In this document: in pieces, positions 7,859 through 15,102 of the stretch | Layout: each line of letters begins with the position of its first letter | Position numbering within the stretch: position 1 is the stretch's first letter | Assembly: GCA_900542045.1 (NCBI GenBank) | Contig: UQMI01000050.1 | Coordinates: forward strand, 1-23,631 | Origin: an uncultured Blautia sp. | GTDB taxonomy: Bacteria > Bacillota > Clostridia > Lachnospirales > Lachnospiraceae | Direction of reading: 5' to 3' | Length of the DNA: 23,631 bases | The notes under the pieces: generated by a model | The model's database searches: none | The model's input: only the letters and a program-made list of their open reading frames with translations | What the model was told of the DNA's origin: nothing | Translations under genes and position numbers: made by a program

Positions 7859-8863
7859 GTGAAGATCATAACCATTGAAGAGCATATTACAGATACGCCG
7901 CTTGACACAGCTGTGCGGCAATATATCCTGCAGGATGCTCCATACTATAGTCTGACACTGGGAAAAGAGCTTCCTTATTATCCAGATTTCGCGCTGTATG
8001 CGGATATGGCGGAAAAAAGGATCCGGGACATGGATCAAAATGGAATCGATATGCAGGTGCTTTCCTGTCCGGCGCAGATTGGAATGCTTCCTTCAGCGGA
8101 AGCCATTCCCCTGGCCAAAGCGGTCAATGACCGGCTGGCTGCAGCCGTTCGAAAGTATCCGGACAGATTTTCTGCTTTCGCCGTTCTGCCCTGGCAGGAT
8201 CCGATCCAGGCATCTGCAGAGCTGAAGCGGGCAGTAGAAGAACTGGGACTTAGGGGAGCTTTTCTGGCCGGACGGCCTGAACGCGGAACTGTTTTTCTGG
8301 ATGATCCCCGCTTTGAACCGGTTCTCAGGGAGGCTGAAAAACTGAACGTTCCCATTTACGTTCATCCAGGGTGTCCGGTTCCTGCTGTGCAGGATGCCTA
8401 TTATGCCCGTCTGGAACCGGAACTGAGTGCCAGATTATCCATATTTGGATGGGGATGGCATAACGAAGCAGGAATACAGGTGCTCCGAATGATACTGGCA
8501 GGCGTTTTTGAAAAATACCCTGCGCTCCAGATCATATCGGGACACTGGGGAGAGCTGGTCCCATTTTATCTCAGCCGTCTTGACCAGGCCTTGCCGAAAA
8601 AAGTAACCAGACTTTCCCGTACTATCACGGCAACCTATACCGAACATGTATATGTGACCCCAAGCAGAATCTTCGATTATCCGCAGCTGTAGTTTCTTCT
8701 GCAGGTACTGGGTGCGGACCGTATCCTTTATTCGGTGGATTTTCCTCTGATCGGCCAGGAAAACGCCCGTGAATTTTTAGAACGGGCACCGATCAGTGAA
8801 ACAGATAAAAAGAAAATTGCATATGCCAATACAGAGCATCTGTTCCGGATCGGAATAAACTGA
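7859..8863 (+). pseudogene. Amidohydrolase-2 (gamma-resorcylate decarboxylase-like) with in-frame TAG
   Basis: GTG start, with TAGGAGG overlapping the upstream stop. Product matches the metal-dependent amidohydrolase-2 family (PF04909; ACMSD / gamma-resorcylate decarboxylase branch): N-terminal TIEEH in place of HxH (residues 5-9), metal-ligand His in YVHPGCP (about 169), GHWGE further on. Translation stops at TAG 8690-8692 (codon 278), but the same frame continues without another stop for 56 codons, giving FLLQVLGADRILYSVDFPLIG and the family's normal C-terminus (ISETDKKKIAYANTEHLFRI), to TGA at 8861-8863. The catalytic Asp of SVDFP (about residue 294) lies beyond the TAG, so the short product should be inactive. 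TAG replaces a non-conserved position (a CAG Gln codon would be one transition away). Nonsense mutation is the simplest reading; readthrough cannot be excluded. Confidence 0.8.
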
Positions 8864-8913
8864 TCCGTCTACTGTTCCGACGGACACACCACACGGATCC
8901 ATCTGATGGCAGC

Positions 8914-8957
8914 AAAACTGCCGCTGCGGGAAAGTATTCCCGGGGCGGCAGTTTTTG
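8914..8957 (+). terminator. Strong rho-independent terminator after the UroD-like operon
   Basis: Perfect 11-bp stem (AAAACTGCCGC at 8914-8924 with GCGGCAGTTTT at 8945-8954 allowing for edge pairing), inner CGGG/CCCG pairing, then TTTTT and further T-rich sequence. It lies between the amidohydrolase end (8863) and the convergent hydrolase gene, and with A-rich left flank could work in both directions. Confidence 0.85.
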
Positions 8958-8977
8958 TTTATTTTATTTATTCTTTA

Positions 8978-9748
8978 TTAGTGATGATGCCGGATCAACC
9001 CAATCAGCAAAAATTTCCGGATCACTTCCGCTGCCTGCTCCGCATTGGAAAAAACGGCAGGATGCCCGCCCTCCGGAAACATGCAGATCTCTGCCTCTGT
9101 TTCCCTGGATATGGCTTTGTATTCATCCAGCAAGTCCGGTCTCACCATCTCATCCCCGGCGCTGCCCATGAGTAAGAGAGGAACCTTTAATTCTGACAAA
9201 GGCTTCAAAAACAGCGGCCTTCCTTCCTGGGCGCATTGAACAAGGGCCTTCGTGTCCATATCCACGACCCGCTCCCAGTCTTCGCCCTGACACCACTGAT
9301 AGAACCCGGCAGCCTGCTCATCCTGCTTTGCACCTGCACGTTCACGGATCAGTTTCCGCACAAAATCCTCTCCCAAAGTCCGTCCGTCAAAGCTGTCTGC
9401 CACTACTTTTTCCACCAGATCCGGACGCAGCAGGCCTGCATTTACTGCCGCCCAGGCGCCGCCGCTGCATCCTGCCAGACTTACTCTTCCGTAATTCAAA
9501 TGCTCCAGCAAAGCAATGGTCTGCCTGGCTTCCTCCTGCCACAGATCTGCGGGAAATCCATCCAGCCGGTCTGATCTGCCATTTCCCAGAAAATCCATAA
9601 GGATAACGGTAAAATCCTCTTTATACAATGGAAGAAGCGGTTCAAACATTCTGGATGACGCCGTATTTCCATGCAAAAATACAACCGGCTTTCCTTTTCC
9701 TGTTTCTGAATAATAAATTCGTTTTGACTGATAAATAAAATATGACAT
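8978..9748 (-). CDS. Alpha/beta-fold hydrolase
   Basis: 256 residues from the ATG at 9748, chosen for the GGAGG seven to eight bases upstream; the frame is open further upstream through a hairpin but lacks a start with a ribosome site. Oxyanion motif FLHGN (24-28), nucleophile elbow GCSGG (Ser 95), catalytic Asp probably in GSAGDEMV and His in PEGGHPAV near the C-terminus give a complete Ser-Asp-His triad. No signal peptide. The size and the HGN/DFLGNGRSD pattern fit small serine hydrolases of esterase or C-C hydrolase type; the substrate cannot be told. It appears to be a single gene, and its leader is unusual (see the upstream reading frame at 9812-9844). Confidence 0.85.
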   Translation of the reverse strand: MSYFIYQSKRIYYSETGKGKPVVFLHGNTASSRMFEPLLPLYKEDFTVILMDFLGNGRSDRLDGFPADLWQEEARQTIALLEHLNYGRVSLAGCSGGAWAAVNAGLLRPDLVEKVVADSFDGRTLGEDFVRKLIRERAGAKQDEQAAGFYQWCQGEDWERVVDMDTKALVQCAQEGRPLFLKPLSELKVPLLLMGSAGDEMVRPDLLDEYKAISRETEAEICMFPEGGHPAVFSNAEQAAEVIRKFLLIGLIRHHH

Positions 9749-9786
9749 TTTTTGCCTCCTGATCTGTACCTGTTTTTGCAGCAAAC

Positions 9787-9817
9787 CAGTAAGGCCTTCC
9801 AACACCAGACCTTACTG
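9787..9817 (-). promoter_or_regulatory. Leader hairpin upstream of the hydrolase gene
   Basis: Perfect 8-bp inverted repeat, CAGTAAGG with CCTTACTG, loop 15 nt, lying between the leader frame and the hydrolase ribosome site. On the minus strand it is not followed by a T-tract, so it is not an ordinary terminator; on the plus strand a TTTTTT follows a few bases later, but no rightward gene needs it. Confidence 0.4.
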
Positions 9818-9844
9818 CCTGTGTTTTTTCATCCAGATTCCCAT
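9812..9844 (-). CDS. Short upstream reading frame (leader peptide MGIWMKKHRQ)
   Basis: A 10-codon frame with its own ribosome site (GGGAGG eight bases before the ATG) lies about 63 bases before the hydrolase start. Its last sense codon and stop (CAG TAA) form the first strand of an inverted repeat. A translated leader ending in a hairpin is the layout of translational or transcriptional attenuation. The peptide is too short for homology, so this rests on position and ribosome site only. Confidence 0.4.
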   Translation of the reverse strand: MGIWMKKHRQ

Positions 9845-9869
9845 TTTCTCAGCCTCCCGTTTTTTTTTC

Positions 9870-9875
9870 AGTATA
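9870..9875 (-). promoter_or_regulatory. Possible -10 element of the hydrolase leader
   Basis: TATACT on the minus strand lies about 25 bases before the leader ATG. No convincing -35 is seen at the right distance. The rest of 9876-10025 is AT-rich intergenic sequence where I see nothing else definite. Confidence 0.35.
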
Positions 9876-10025
9876 GCATGGAATCCCGTGCAGAAACCAT
9901 ACTATTTTCATATAAAGGTTGATTTTGCATAAATACCCTGAAGCTCCCTGACCACTGAAAAATGTCTGGATTGCCCGGTATCCTTTCAAAAAAGTTTTCG
10001 ATAAATATACCTGTGGCCACTGCCT

Positions 10026-10586
10026 TTATACCGAAAACCTGTTATATTCCTCATAACAGTCCAGACAAAGCATTTCCTCCCCCTGTATCCGTATCAAATT
10101 CTCGGACGTTGTTTCTCCGCACCGGCTGCAGGTGATCGACTGAAAAATCCTGGCGCCTTCCGGCAAAGCCAGTTTTACATCTTTCACATCAAACATGTCC
10201 TCTGGTTCCAGCGCCTGATAATATGCAAAGGACTCTGCCCGGGTCATCCCTTTCGGAGCCGCTTTTAACACCAGCCGGACGGACTTTCCATTTCTGCGGT
10301 TATAGAAAGAATATGCCTGTTTTCCTCGCATATGAAACAGGAGATTCCCTTTTCCAATGCTGCAGCCCAGGATCACCTGGATCGCATCCACACTGCAGGC
10401 ATCATTTTCTGCAATACAGACCAGTTCTTCATCCTTCGAGATACAGCCCTGCTCTTCCGGTGAATCCGAAAGAGATACATCCAGTAGTTTCAGTGCATAA
10501 AGTGCTGCCTTATATCCGATGGTCAGCCCGCCGCATTCATGTCCGTGGAAAGCCACGCATTTTTTCCAAAGTCTTGTACAATCCAT
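10026..10586 (-). CDS. FmdE family protein with C-terminal zinc ribbon
   Basis: 186 residues from the ATG at 10586 (AGGGGG six bases upstream; an ATG two codons earlier is too close to it). The N-terminal domain is FmdE (PF02663): FHGHECGGLTIGY (13-25), ENDACSVDAIQVILGCSIGKGN, and GKQAYSFYNR. The conserved His and Cys residues are metal ligands in the family. The C-terminus has a zinc ribbon, CSRCGE...CLDC. FmdE was named from a molybdenum formylmethanofuran dehydrogenase operon in methanogens; its biochemical role is unknown. Here it is the last gene of a metal-chelate ABC importer operon, 17-23 bases after the ATPase gene. That suggests it handles the imported metal or metal complex; the metal itself cannot be told. 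Confidence 0.88.
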   Translation of the reverse strand: MDCTRLWKKCVAFHGHECGGLTIGYKAALYALKLLDVSLSDSPEEQGCISKDEELVCIAENDACSVDAIQVILGCSIGKGNLLFHMRGKQAYSFYNRRNGKSVRLVLKAAPKGMTRAESFAYYQALEPEDMFDVKDVKLALPEGARIFQSITCSRCGETTSENLIRIQGEEMLCLDCYEEYNRFSV

Positions 10587-10609
10587 CTGCATCCCCCTGC
10601 TCTTATTTT

Positions 10610-11362
10610 TTAATCTACCATGACGATTTTCTGACCTCTCACATCTGCGGTTTCTCCCTGCACTCCGTAGATCTGCCAGATTGCTTCTCTGTCGATCACC
10701 TGCGCATCTCCATACCGGAATACTGCGCCGTCCCGCATCAGAAGGAAACGGTCGCAGAAACGCAGCGCCAGATTCAGATCATGGATGACCATAATCGCTG
10801 CAATGCCTGTTTCATGACAAATATCCTTTACTGTCTGCAGTACCTGATACTGATTCTTCAGATCCAGGCTGCTGGTGGGTTCATCCAGAAGCAGCAATTT
10901 GGGTCTCTGGGCAAGCGCTCTGGCAAGCATCACTTTCTGTCGTTCACCGCCGCTTAATTCATTCAGGAACCGCCCTCTCATCTCCGTCAGTCCAAGACAA
11001 TCCATGGCTTCATGGACGATCCGATGATCATTTTCCGTAAATCCCCACTGCATATACGGTTTTCTTCCAAGCATCACCATATCATGAACCGTCATCTGCG
11101 TACTTGGAACTGTCTGTGCCACAAATGCGATCCTTTTTGCCACTTCCCGGATCGGTATCCTGCGGATTTCCTCTCCATCCAGGGAAATGCTGCCCTCCTC
11201 CGGGTCTATAATACGGTTGAAGCATTTCAGCATCGTGCTTTTTCCTGCACCGTTATTTCCCAGAACAGAAAGGAACCTGCCGTCTTCCAGTTTGAAATTG
11301 ATCTCCTTTAGGACCTGCGGTCCGCCCTGGTAATGAAATTTCAGATCCTTTACTCTTAACAT
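10610..11362 (-). CDS. FecE/BtuD-type ABC transporter ATP-binding protein
   Basis: 250 residues. Walker A GNNGAGKST (about 35-43), Q-loop VAQTVPST, signature LSGGERQKV, Walker B LLLLDEPTSSLD and the switch His in VIHDLN are all present. The sequence class (short, DPEEGSISLDGEEI, MLGRKPYMQWG) is that of iron-siderophore, cobalamin and haem importers. The start has GGAGG eight bases upstream and overlaps the permease stop by seven bases, so the two are translationally coupled. It energises import through the FecCD permease encoded immediately upstream. Confidence 0.93.
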   Translation of the reverse strand: MLRVKDLKFHYQGGPQVLKEINFKLEDGRFLSVLGNNGAGKSTMLKCFNRIIDPEEGSISLDGEEIRRIPIREVAKRIAFVAQTVPSTQMTVHDMVMLGRKPYMQWGFTENDHRIVHEAMDCLGLTEMRGRFLNELSGGERQKVMLARALAQRPKLLLLDEPTSSLDLKNQYQVLQTVKDICHETGIAAIMVIHDLNLALRFCDRFLLMRDGAVFRYGDAQVIDREAIWQIYGVQGETADVRGQKIVMVD

Positions 11363-12420
11363 ACACCTTTCCTCCTCTTAAACAGCAGATACAGAAATAA
11401 CGGTGCGCCGAGGAAAGACGTTATGGCGCCTATCGGCAGAATCACCGGGCTGACAATCGTCCGTGCCAGCAGATCCCCCAGCAGAAGCAGGGAAGCTCCT
11501 GCCAGGATGGTGCCCGGGATCAGATAAACATGATTATTTCCCACCAGTCTTCTCACGATATGCGGCGCCACCAGACCGATAAAGTTGATCAGCCCCACAT
11601 ATGATACAATGGTAGAAGCGGTAAAGCAGCAAAGGATCATGTTGAGCAGGAGCAGCCGCCGCACATGGATGCCAAGGCTGGCAGCCGTCTCTGTTCCGGC
11701 AAGAAGAGCATTGAAATCCCAGCGGTGAAAAATAAAATATACCGAAAAAAGCAGTACGACCAGCAGCATAAAACGGATCTGTCCCCATCCTGCGCTGCCA
11801 AGATCACCGAACGTCCAGAAGGTAAGCGTTGTCAGTTCCACTTCATCTGCGAAATACTGCAGAAGTGTGGTTGCTCCCGTGAACATGGAACTGATGGCAA
11901 CACCGGCAAGAACGATGGATTCCGGCGTGATCTGACTGAACCTGGATAATCCCAGTATGACAACTGCCACGCCCATGCTTCCTGCAAACGCAGCCAGGGA
12001 AATCAGCAGACCTCCGCCGTTCTGAACACCGGCATTCAGCCCGATAATGGCAAAGGCCGCACCAAAGCTGGCTCCCTGGGACACGCCAAGGGTGGATGCA
12101 GACGCCAGAGGATTATCCAGGATTGCCTGCAGAACACAGCCCACCACTCCAAGTCCGGCCCCTGCGATCACCGCTGTACAGATCCGGGGAAGCCGCACAT
12201 TGCGCACTACCACATTGATCTTCGGATCATTGGCTTTATTCACGATCCCACGCAGCAGTTCTGTTACCGGCGTATCATAGGATCCTGCCCAGAGAGACAA
12301 CAAAATTGCCGCCGCCAGGATCACTCCCAGAGAAATCAGAATCCAGATACTTTTCACCTTATTTTTGTGATACTCCCCGCTGCGTCCATTATTCTCCAAT
12401 GGTAATCGGCCTGAATTCAT
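11356..12420 (-). CDS. FecCD-type ABC transporter permease
   Basis: 354 residues with about ten hydrophobic segments. The start at 12420 is preferred over the ATG two codons earlier because AAGGAG lies seven bases before it. FecCD (PF01032) hallmarks are clear: VRLPRICTAVIAGAGLGVVGCVLQAILDNPLASASTLGVSQGASFGAAFAI, the ESIVLAGVAI block, FIGLVAPHIVRRLVGNNH and GAITSFLGAPLFLYLL. It overlaps the binding-protein gene by 32 bases at its start and the ATPase gene at its end. Only one permease gene is present, so the channel is presumably a homodimer, as in BtuC. Confidence 0.93.
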   Translation of the reverse strand: MNSGRLPLENNGRSGEYHKNKVKSIWILISLGVILAAAILLSLWAGSYDTPVTELLRGIVNKANDPKINVVVRNVRLPRICTAVIAGAGLGVVGCVLQAILDNPLASASTLGVSQGASFGAAFAIIGLNAGVQNGGGLLISLAAFAGSMGVAVVILGLSRFSQITPESIVLAGVAISSMFTGATTLLQYFADEVELTTLTFWTFGDLGSAGWGQIRFMLLVVLLFSVYFIFHRWDFNALLAGTETAASLGIHVRRLLLLNMILCCFTASTIVSYVGLINFIGLVAPHIVRRLVGNNHVYLIPGTILAGASLLLLGDLLARTIVSPVILPIGAITSFLGAPLFLYLLFKRRKGVC

Positions 12421-13483
12421 AACCATTCTCCTTCAGTTCCCCGGAAATATCCTCGCCAAGAAATGTCTCGAAAATCTCCGTTACTTTTTCCTCAATATCC
12501 ATATCCGCAAACTGCTCCGGATATAAGACAGACGCTGCATAATAGGCGTCGGCAAGGGCCATATCCAGGTTGGAAGCATAAGACCGGAAAGAAATCTGGG
12601 AATATACATTTCCCTCCTGTACGGCTGTCAGCTGCTCATAATACTCCGGATTCTCCCCATAGTTTTCATTGATCAGCTCCATGCCATTAAAATCCAGAAA
12701 GATCACATCCGGATCCCAGGCAAGCACTTTTTCCAGTTCAATATTAAATGCGCCTGTCTGCCCGGTTTCATCTGCAAGGTTCTTCGCCCCGATGGCCGCA
12801 AGTGGGCCATATCCTGCCTCTGTTCCGTCAAATCCATGGACTCCCTGAAAGCTGACTCCTCCCACATACACCGTCGGCTTTTCCTCATCCGGCACCTGGG
12901 AGGTGCGGGTTTCCAGATCTTCTTTTATCTGATCCATATAGCCGGTCAGTTCCTTCGCCCGTTCTTCCTTTCCATAAATCTCTCCCAGGATTTCAAAGGT
13001 TTCATAAGCATCCTCATCCATCATGCCGTCACTGCCCGGAATCACCACCACCGGGATACCCGTTGTCTGCTGCAGCTGATCCGGATCTGCTCCGCTGCGG
13101 GCAGAAAGAATGATCACATCCGGTCCTGCCGTAATGATTTCTTCTGCATAAGGATCTCCGTTCCCGCCGATTACCGGAAGCTTTGCAAACTGTTCACCGT
13201 TTACAATGCTATACCCCCGGGAAATATCCTTTCCCTGCTCATAATCTTCCACACCGATCACCAGATCCTGTGCCTGCATATAACAGGTATAGCGCAGTGC
13301 GCCGACTCCGGAACAGACAACGCTTTCCACCTTTTCCGGGATCGCCACATCCCGGTCCGCCCCATCTGTAATCGTCCGTATTTCCTCTTCCGCAGATGCA
13401 GAAGCTTCAGAACTGCCGCAGCCGCACATTGCAGTCATCCCCAAAACTGCGGCCAGTAATACCTGGATCGCTTTCTTTTTCAT
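12389..13483 (-). CDS. Metal-chelate (FecB/BtuF-type) ABC substrate-binding lipoprotein
   Basis: 364 residues. Lipoprotein signal: KKK start, hydrophobic core, then Cys 22 (CGC context) followed by a Ser/Ala/Glu-rich linker. The rest follows the periplasmic-binding-protein fold PF01497: TITDGADRDVAIPEKVESVV, SVVCSG, EEIITAGPDVIIL, GIPVVVIPG, VLAWDPDVIFLDFNG, and a helical linker. Its ligand should be an iron- or other metal-chelate, or a corrinoid, as in all FecB/BtuF proteins; no specificity motif is readable. It is the first gene of the four-gene operon with FecCD permease, ATPase and FmdE protein. GGAGGA lies upstream of the ATG. Confidence 0.92.
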   Translation of the reverse strand: MKKKAIQVLLAAVLGMTAMCGCGSSEASASAEEEIRTITDGADRDVAIPEKVESVVCSGVGALRYTCYMQAQDLVIGVEDYEQGKDISRGYSIVNGEQFAKLPVIGGNGDPYAEEIITAGPDVIILSARSGADPDQLQQTTGIPVVVIPGSDGMMDEDAYETFEILGEIYGKEERAKELTGYMDQIKEDLETRTSQVPDEEKPTVYVGGVSFQGVHGFDGTEAGYGPLAAIGAKNLADETGQTGAFNIELEKVLAWDPDVIFLDFNGMELINENYGENPEYYEQLTAVQEGNVYSQISFRSYASNLDMALADAYYAASVLYPEQFADMDIEEKVTEIFETFLGEDISGELKENGYEFRPITIGE

Positions 13484-13526
13484 GAAGAAATCCTCCCCTC
13501 ACGCCTGTACTTTTCAGATTGACAAA

Positions 13527-13555
13527 ATTATAGCAACTCGGCCAAACCCGAACAA
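13527..13555 (-). promoter_or_regulatory. Promoter of the metal-chelate transport operon
   Basis: On the minus strand: -35 TTGTTC (13550-13555), a 17-bp spacer, and a consensus -10 TATAAT (13527-13532). Transcription would begin near 13520, leaving a leader of about 37 bases, too short for a riboswitch. Two small hairpins lie further upstream (13596-13613, ATTTCTT/AAGAAAT), of unknown meaning. Confidence 0.7.
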
Positions 13556-13657
13556 GCCTCCTGGGGGGATAAAAATTGCGTCATTTTGCCAGAAGATTTC
13601 TTTTGGAAGAAATACACGCATCTTGCAGCGTAAATACAGAAAAGATGCAGCAGAAGG

Positions 13658-13875
13658 CTATCCCATCATACATGCGCCGCCATCGATCACAAAGCGGGCA
13701 CCTGTAACCCATGCGGCTGCGTCCGAACAAAGACAGGTGGCTGCATAGGCAATATCCTCCGGCTCTCCAAGACGGCCAATGGAACAGACATTTTTACACA
13801 TTTCCGCCTGCACTTCCGGATCTTCCCTGACAAAAGCAGGGGGTCATATCAACAGCCGCCTTGAAGCCTCCATTG
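13658..13875 (-). pseudogene. Short-chain dehydrogenase/reductase, 3' remnant
   Basis: The last ~72 codons of an SDR gene survive. In one frame: VREDPEVQAEMCKNVCSIGR, LGEPEDIAYAATCLCSDAAAWVTG and ARFVIDGGACMMG before TAG at 13658. This is the standard SDR end, including GRLGEPEDIA and the VTG...VIDGG signature. Upstream of 13843 the frame changes: AAVDMTP sits in another phase, restored by removing one base from the C5 tract on the minus strand (13839-13843). The NAD-binding Rossmann half and catalytic Tyr-Lys are absent. The remnant begins right at the terminator of the adjoining LysR remnant, which suggests a deletion or insertion joint near 13865-13878. Confidence 0.75.
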
Positions 13876-13923
13876 AAAAAAAGCCCCCGGCTTTTCTGAA
13901 AAACATTTCAGTAGCGCAGGGGG
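13876..13923 (-). terminator. Rho-independent terminator after the LysR remnant
   Basis: Minus-strand hairpin with outer CCCCC (13919-13923) pairing GGGGG (13884-13888) and an inner CTGAAA/TTTCAG stem, followed by TTTTTTT (13876-13882). A compact alternative, AAAAGCC-GGG-GGCTTTT, is also possible. It is the first strong stop after the complete LysR gene and therefore probably ends the riboswitch-controlled operon. Confidence 0.8.
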
Positions 13924-14155
13924 ATTCGGCTGTCGGATAAAAACTGTGCAAGGAGCCTGACAGCAAGATTGGATGGAGTTTTGTGAATTGCGTAAGCTAT
14001 AGTAAGATAAAGCTGCTCTTCTATATCAAAATCTGCGATCCGATGGATCTGCAAAAGACTGGAATTAAATTCCGCAGGACAATATACGGCAATATCACAG
14101 CGCCCCTTGTCTCATATCTTTCAAAATCATATTTGAAGACAATATTGCCAGGCAT
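13908..14155 (-). pseudogene. LysR-family regulator, 3' remnant
   Basis: The minus strand between 14155 and the TGA at 13908 encodes, with one frameshift, the end of a LysR effector domain: MPGNIVFKYDFERYETR, then (after adding one base to the G4 at 14103-14106) GRCDIAVYCPAEF, LLQIHRIADFDIEEQLYLTI and RLLAQFLSDSRIPLRY. The pattern aligns with the end of the neighbouring complete LysR protein (IPIESDTESIYFGYF...GKEFVDFLQ). The DNA-binding N-terminus is gone. The remnant starts directly after the stop of the complete gene, so it could be the leftover of a duplicate or of a second LysR gene. Not functional as it stands. Confidence 0.6.
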
Positions 14156-14159
14156 ATAC

Positions 14160-15068
14160 TTACGTTAACCTTCCTTGTAGAAAATCAACAAATTCTTTTC
14201 CCAACGGACTTAACTTTGTATTAATTCCTGTAAAATATCCAAAATAAATCGATTCCGTATCTGATTCAATAGGAATACCGCGAACCTGATACTGTTCAAA
14301 CTGATTGGGTATGACACCGCTGCCAACATATGCCAGTCTTGTATCTCGCAGGAATTGAAGGATCTCCTGAATGCTGTCCACAGTAACTATCTTCGGAATA
14401 TCCTTAAATATCCTCAAATCATTTTTTATGTGGCCGACGCAGTTTGTAAAAGAAAAAAAATCTTCCCTTTGCTGAATCAGGTTCAGATCCCGAAGCTGTG
14501 GAATACTGACCGATGATGCGGAATACAGTGGATGCATCGGTCCCACAAACAGACAAAACGGTGCCTGCTTTAGCAAGTGAAATTTCTGCCGCTTATGCTG
14601 CAGCATATCCCGGAACGCAAAAGACTGTTGACTGGGCACACAGACAATTCCTATTTCCGCCATATGTCTGTGAAGATACCGTATTCCTTCCTCAACAGTA
14701 CCTTCCCGAAATCGGAATCGGACATCCTTTTTTGCATATTTCCGATAAAATTCCACATATAAATCCGATACCTGGCATCCATAATTAGCAAACACAGAAA
14801 ATTGGCTCACCACCTGCTCTTCCTTGAGTTTATGAATCATCTCTACGCCGCGCAATATATCCAACGCATATTCATAAACCTTGCTTCCCTGCTCCGTCAC
14901 AACAACGCCGTTTGCCCGGCGATCCAGAAGCTGCATGCCAAGATCTTCTTCTAATGCTTTAACTGTTTTGCTGATATGGGGCTGCGAAGTATAAAGCGTC
15001 TCAGCTGCCGCTTTAAAGCTTCCCATATCTACACTAACAACAAAAAACTGCAATTGTTTTAACTGCAT
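14160..15068 (-). CDS. LysR-family transcriptional regulator
   Basis: 302 residues, the normal family length. The N-terminal winged helix-turn-helix is complete (MQLKQLQFFVVSVDMGSFKA, AAETLYTSQPHISKTVKALE, EDLGMQLLDRRANGVVVTEQG), followed by the two-lobed LysR_substrate effector domain (about 90-298). ATG with AAAGGGG six bases upstream. It starts only 34 bases after the MATE gene's stop, in the same direction and without a terminator between, so it is probably the last gene of the riboswitch operon. LysR regulators are more often divergent from their targets. Effector unknown. Confidence 0.9.
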   Translation of the reverse strand: MQLKQLQFFVVSVDMGSFKAAAETLYTSQPHISKTVKALEEDLGMQLLDRRANGVVVTEQGSKVYEYALDILRGVEMIHKLKEEQVVSQFSVFANYGCQVSDLYVEFYRKYAKKDVRFRFREGTVEEGIRYLHRHMAEIGIVCVPSQQSFAFRDMLQHKRQKFHLLKQAPFCLFVGPMHPLYSASSVSIPQLRDLNLIQQREDFFSFTNCVGHIKNDLRIFKDIPKIVTVDSIQEILQFLRDTRLAYVGSGVIPNQFEQYQVRGIPIESDTESIYFGYFTGINTKLSPLGKEFVDFLQGRLT

Positions 15069-15102
15069 TTTTTCCCCTTTATCATCGTTTACAATCTATC
15101 CT

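Noticed and set aside
8690..8692. Pyrrolysine insertion at the TAG
   Set aside because: Amidohydrolases are not known pyrrolysine proteins, TAG ends several other genes in the window and no pyl genes are visible; kept only as a point to exclude.
9876..10025. Search for a terminator of the FmdE operon
   Set aside because: Only short palindromes such as GTGGCCAC and scattered T-tracts are seen, with no convincing stem followed by Ts.
13560..13657. Short hairpins upstream of the metal-chelate operon promoter (13596-13613; GCATCTT/AAGATGC near 13618-13648)
   Set aside because: They lie upstream of the promoter, are not followed by T-tracts and match no known riboswitch.
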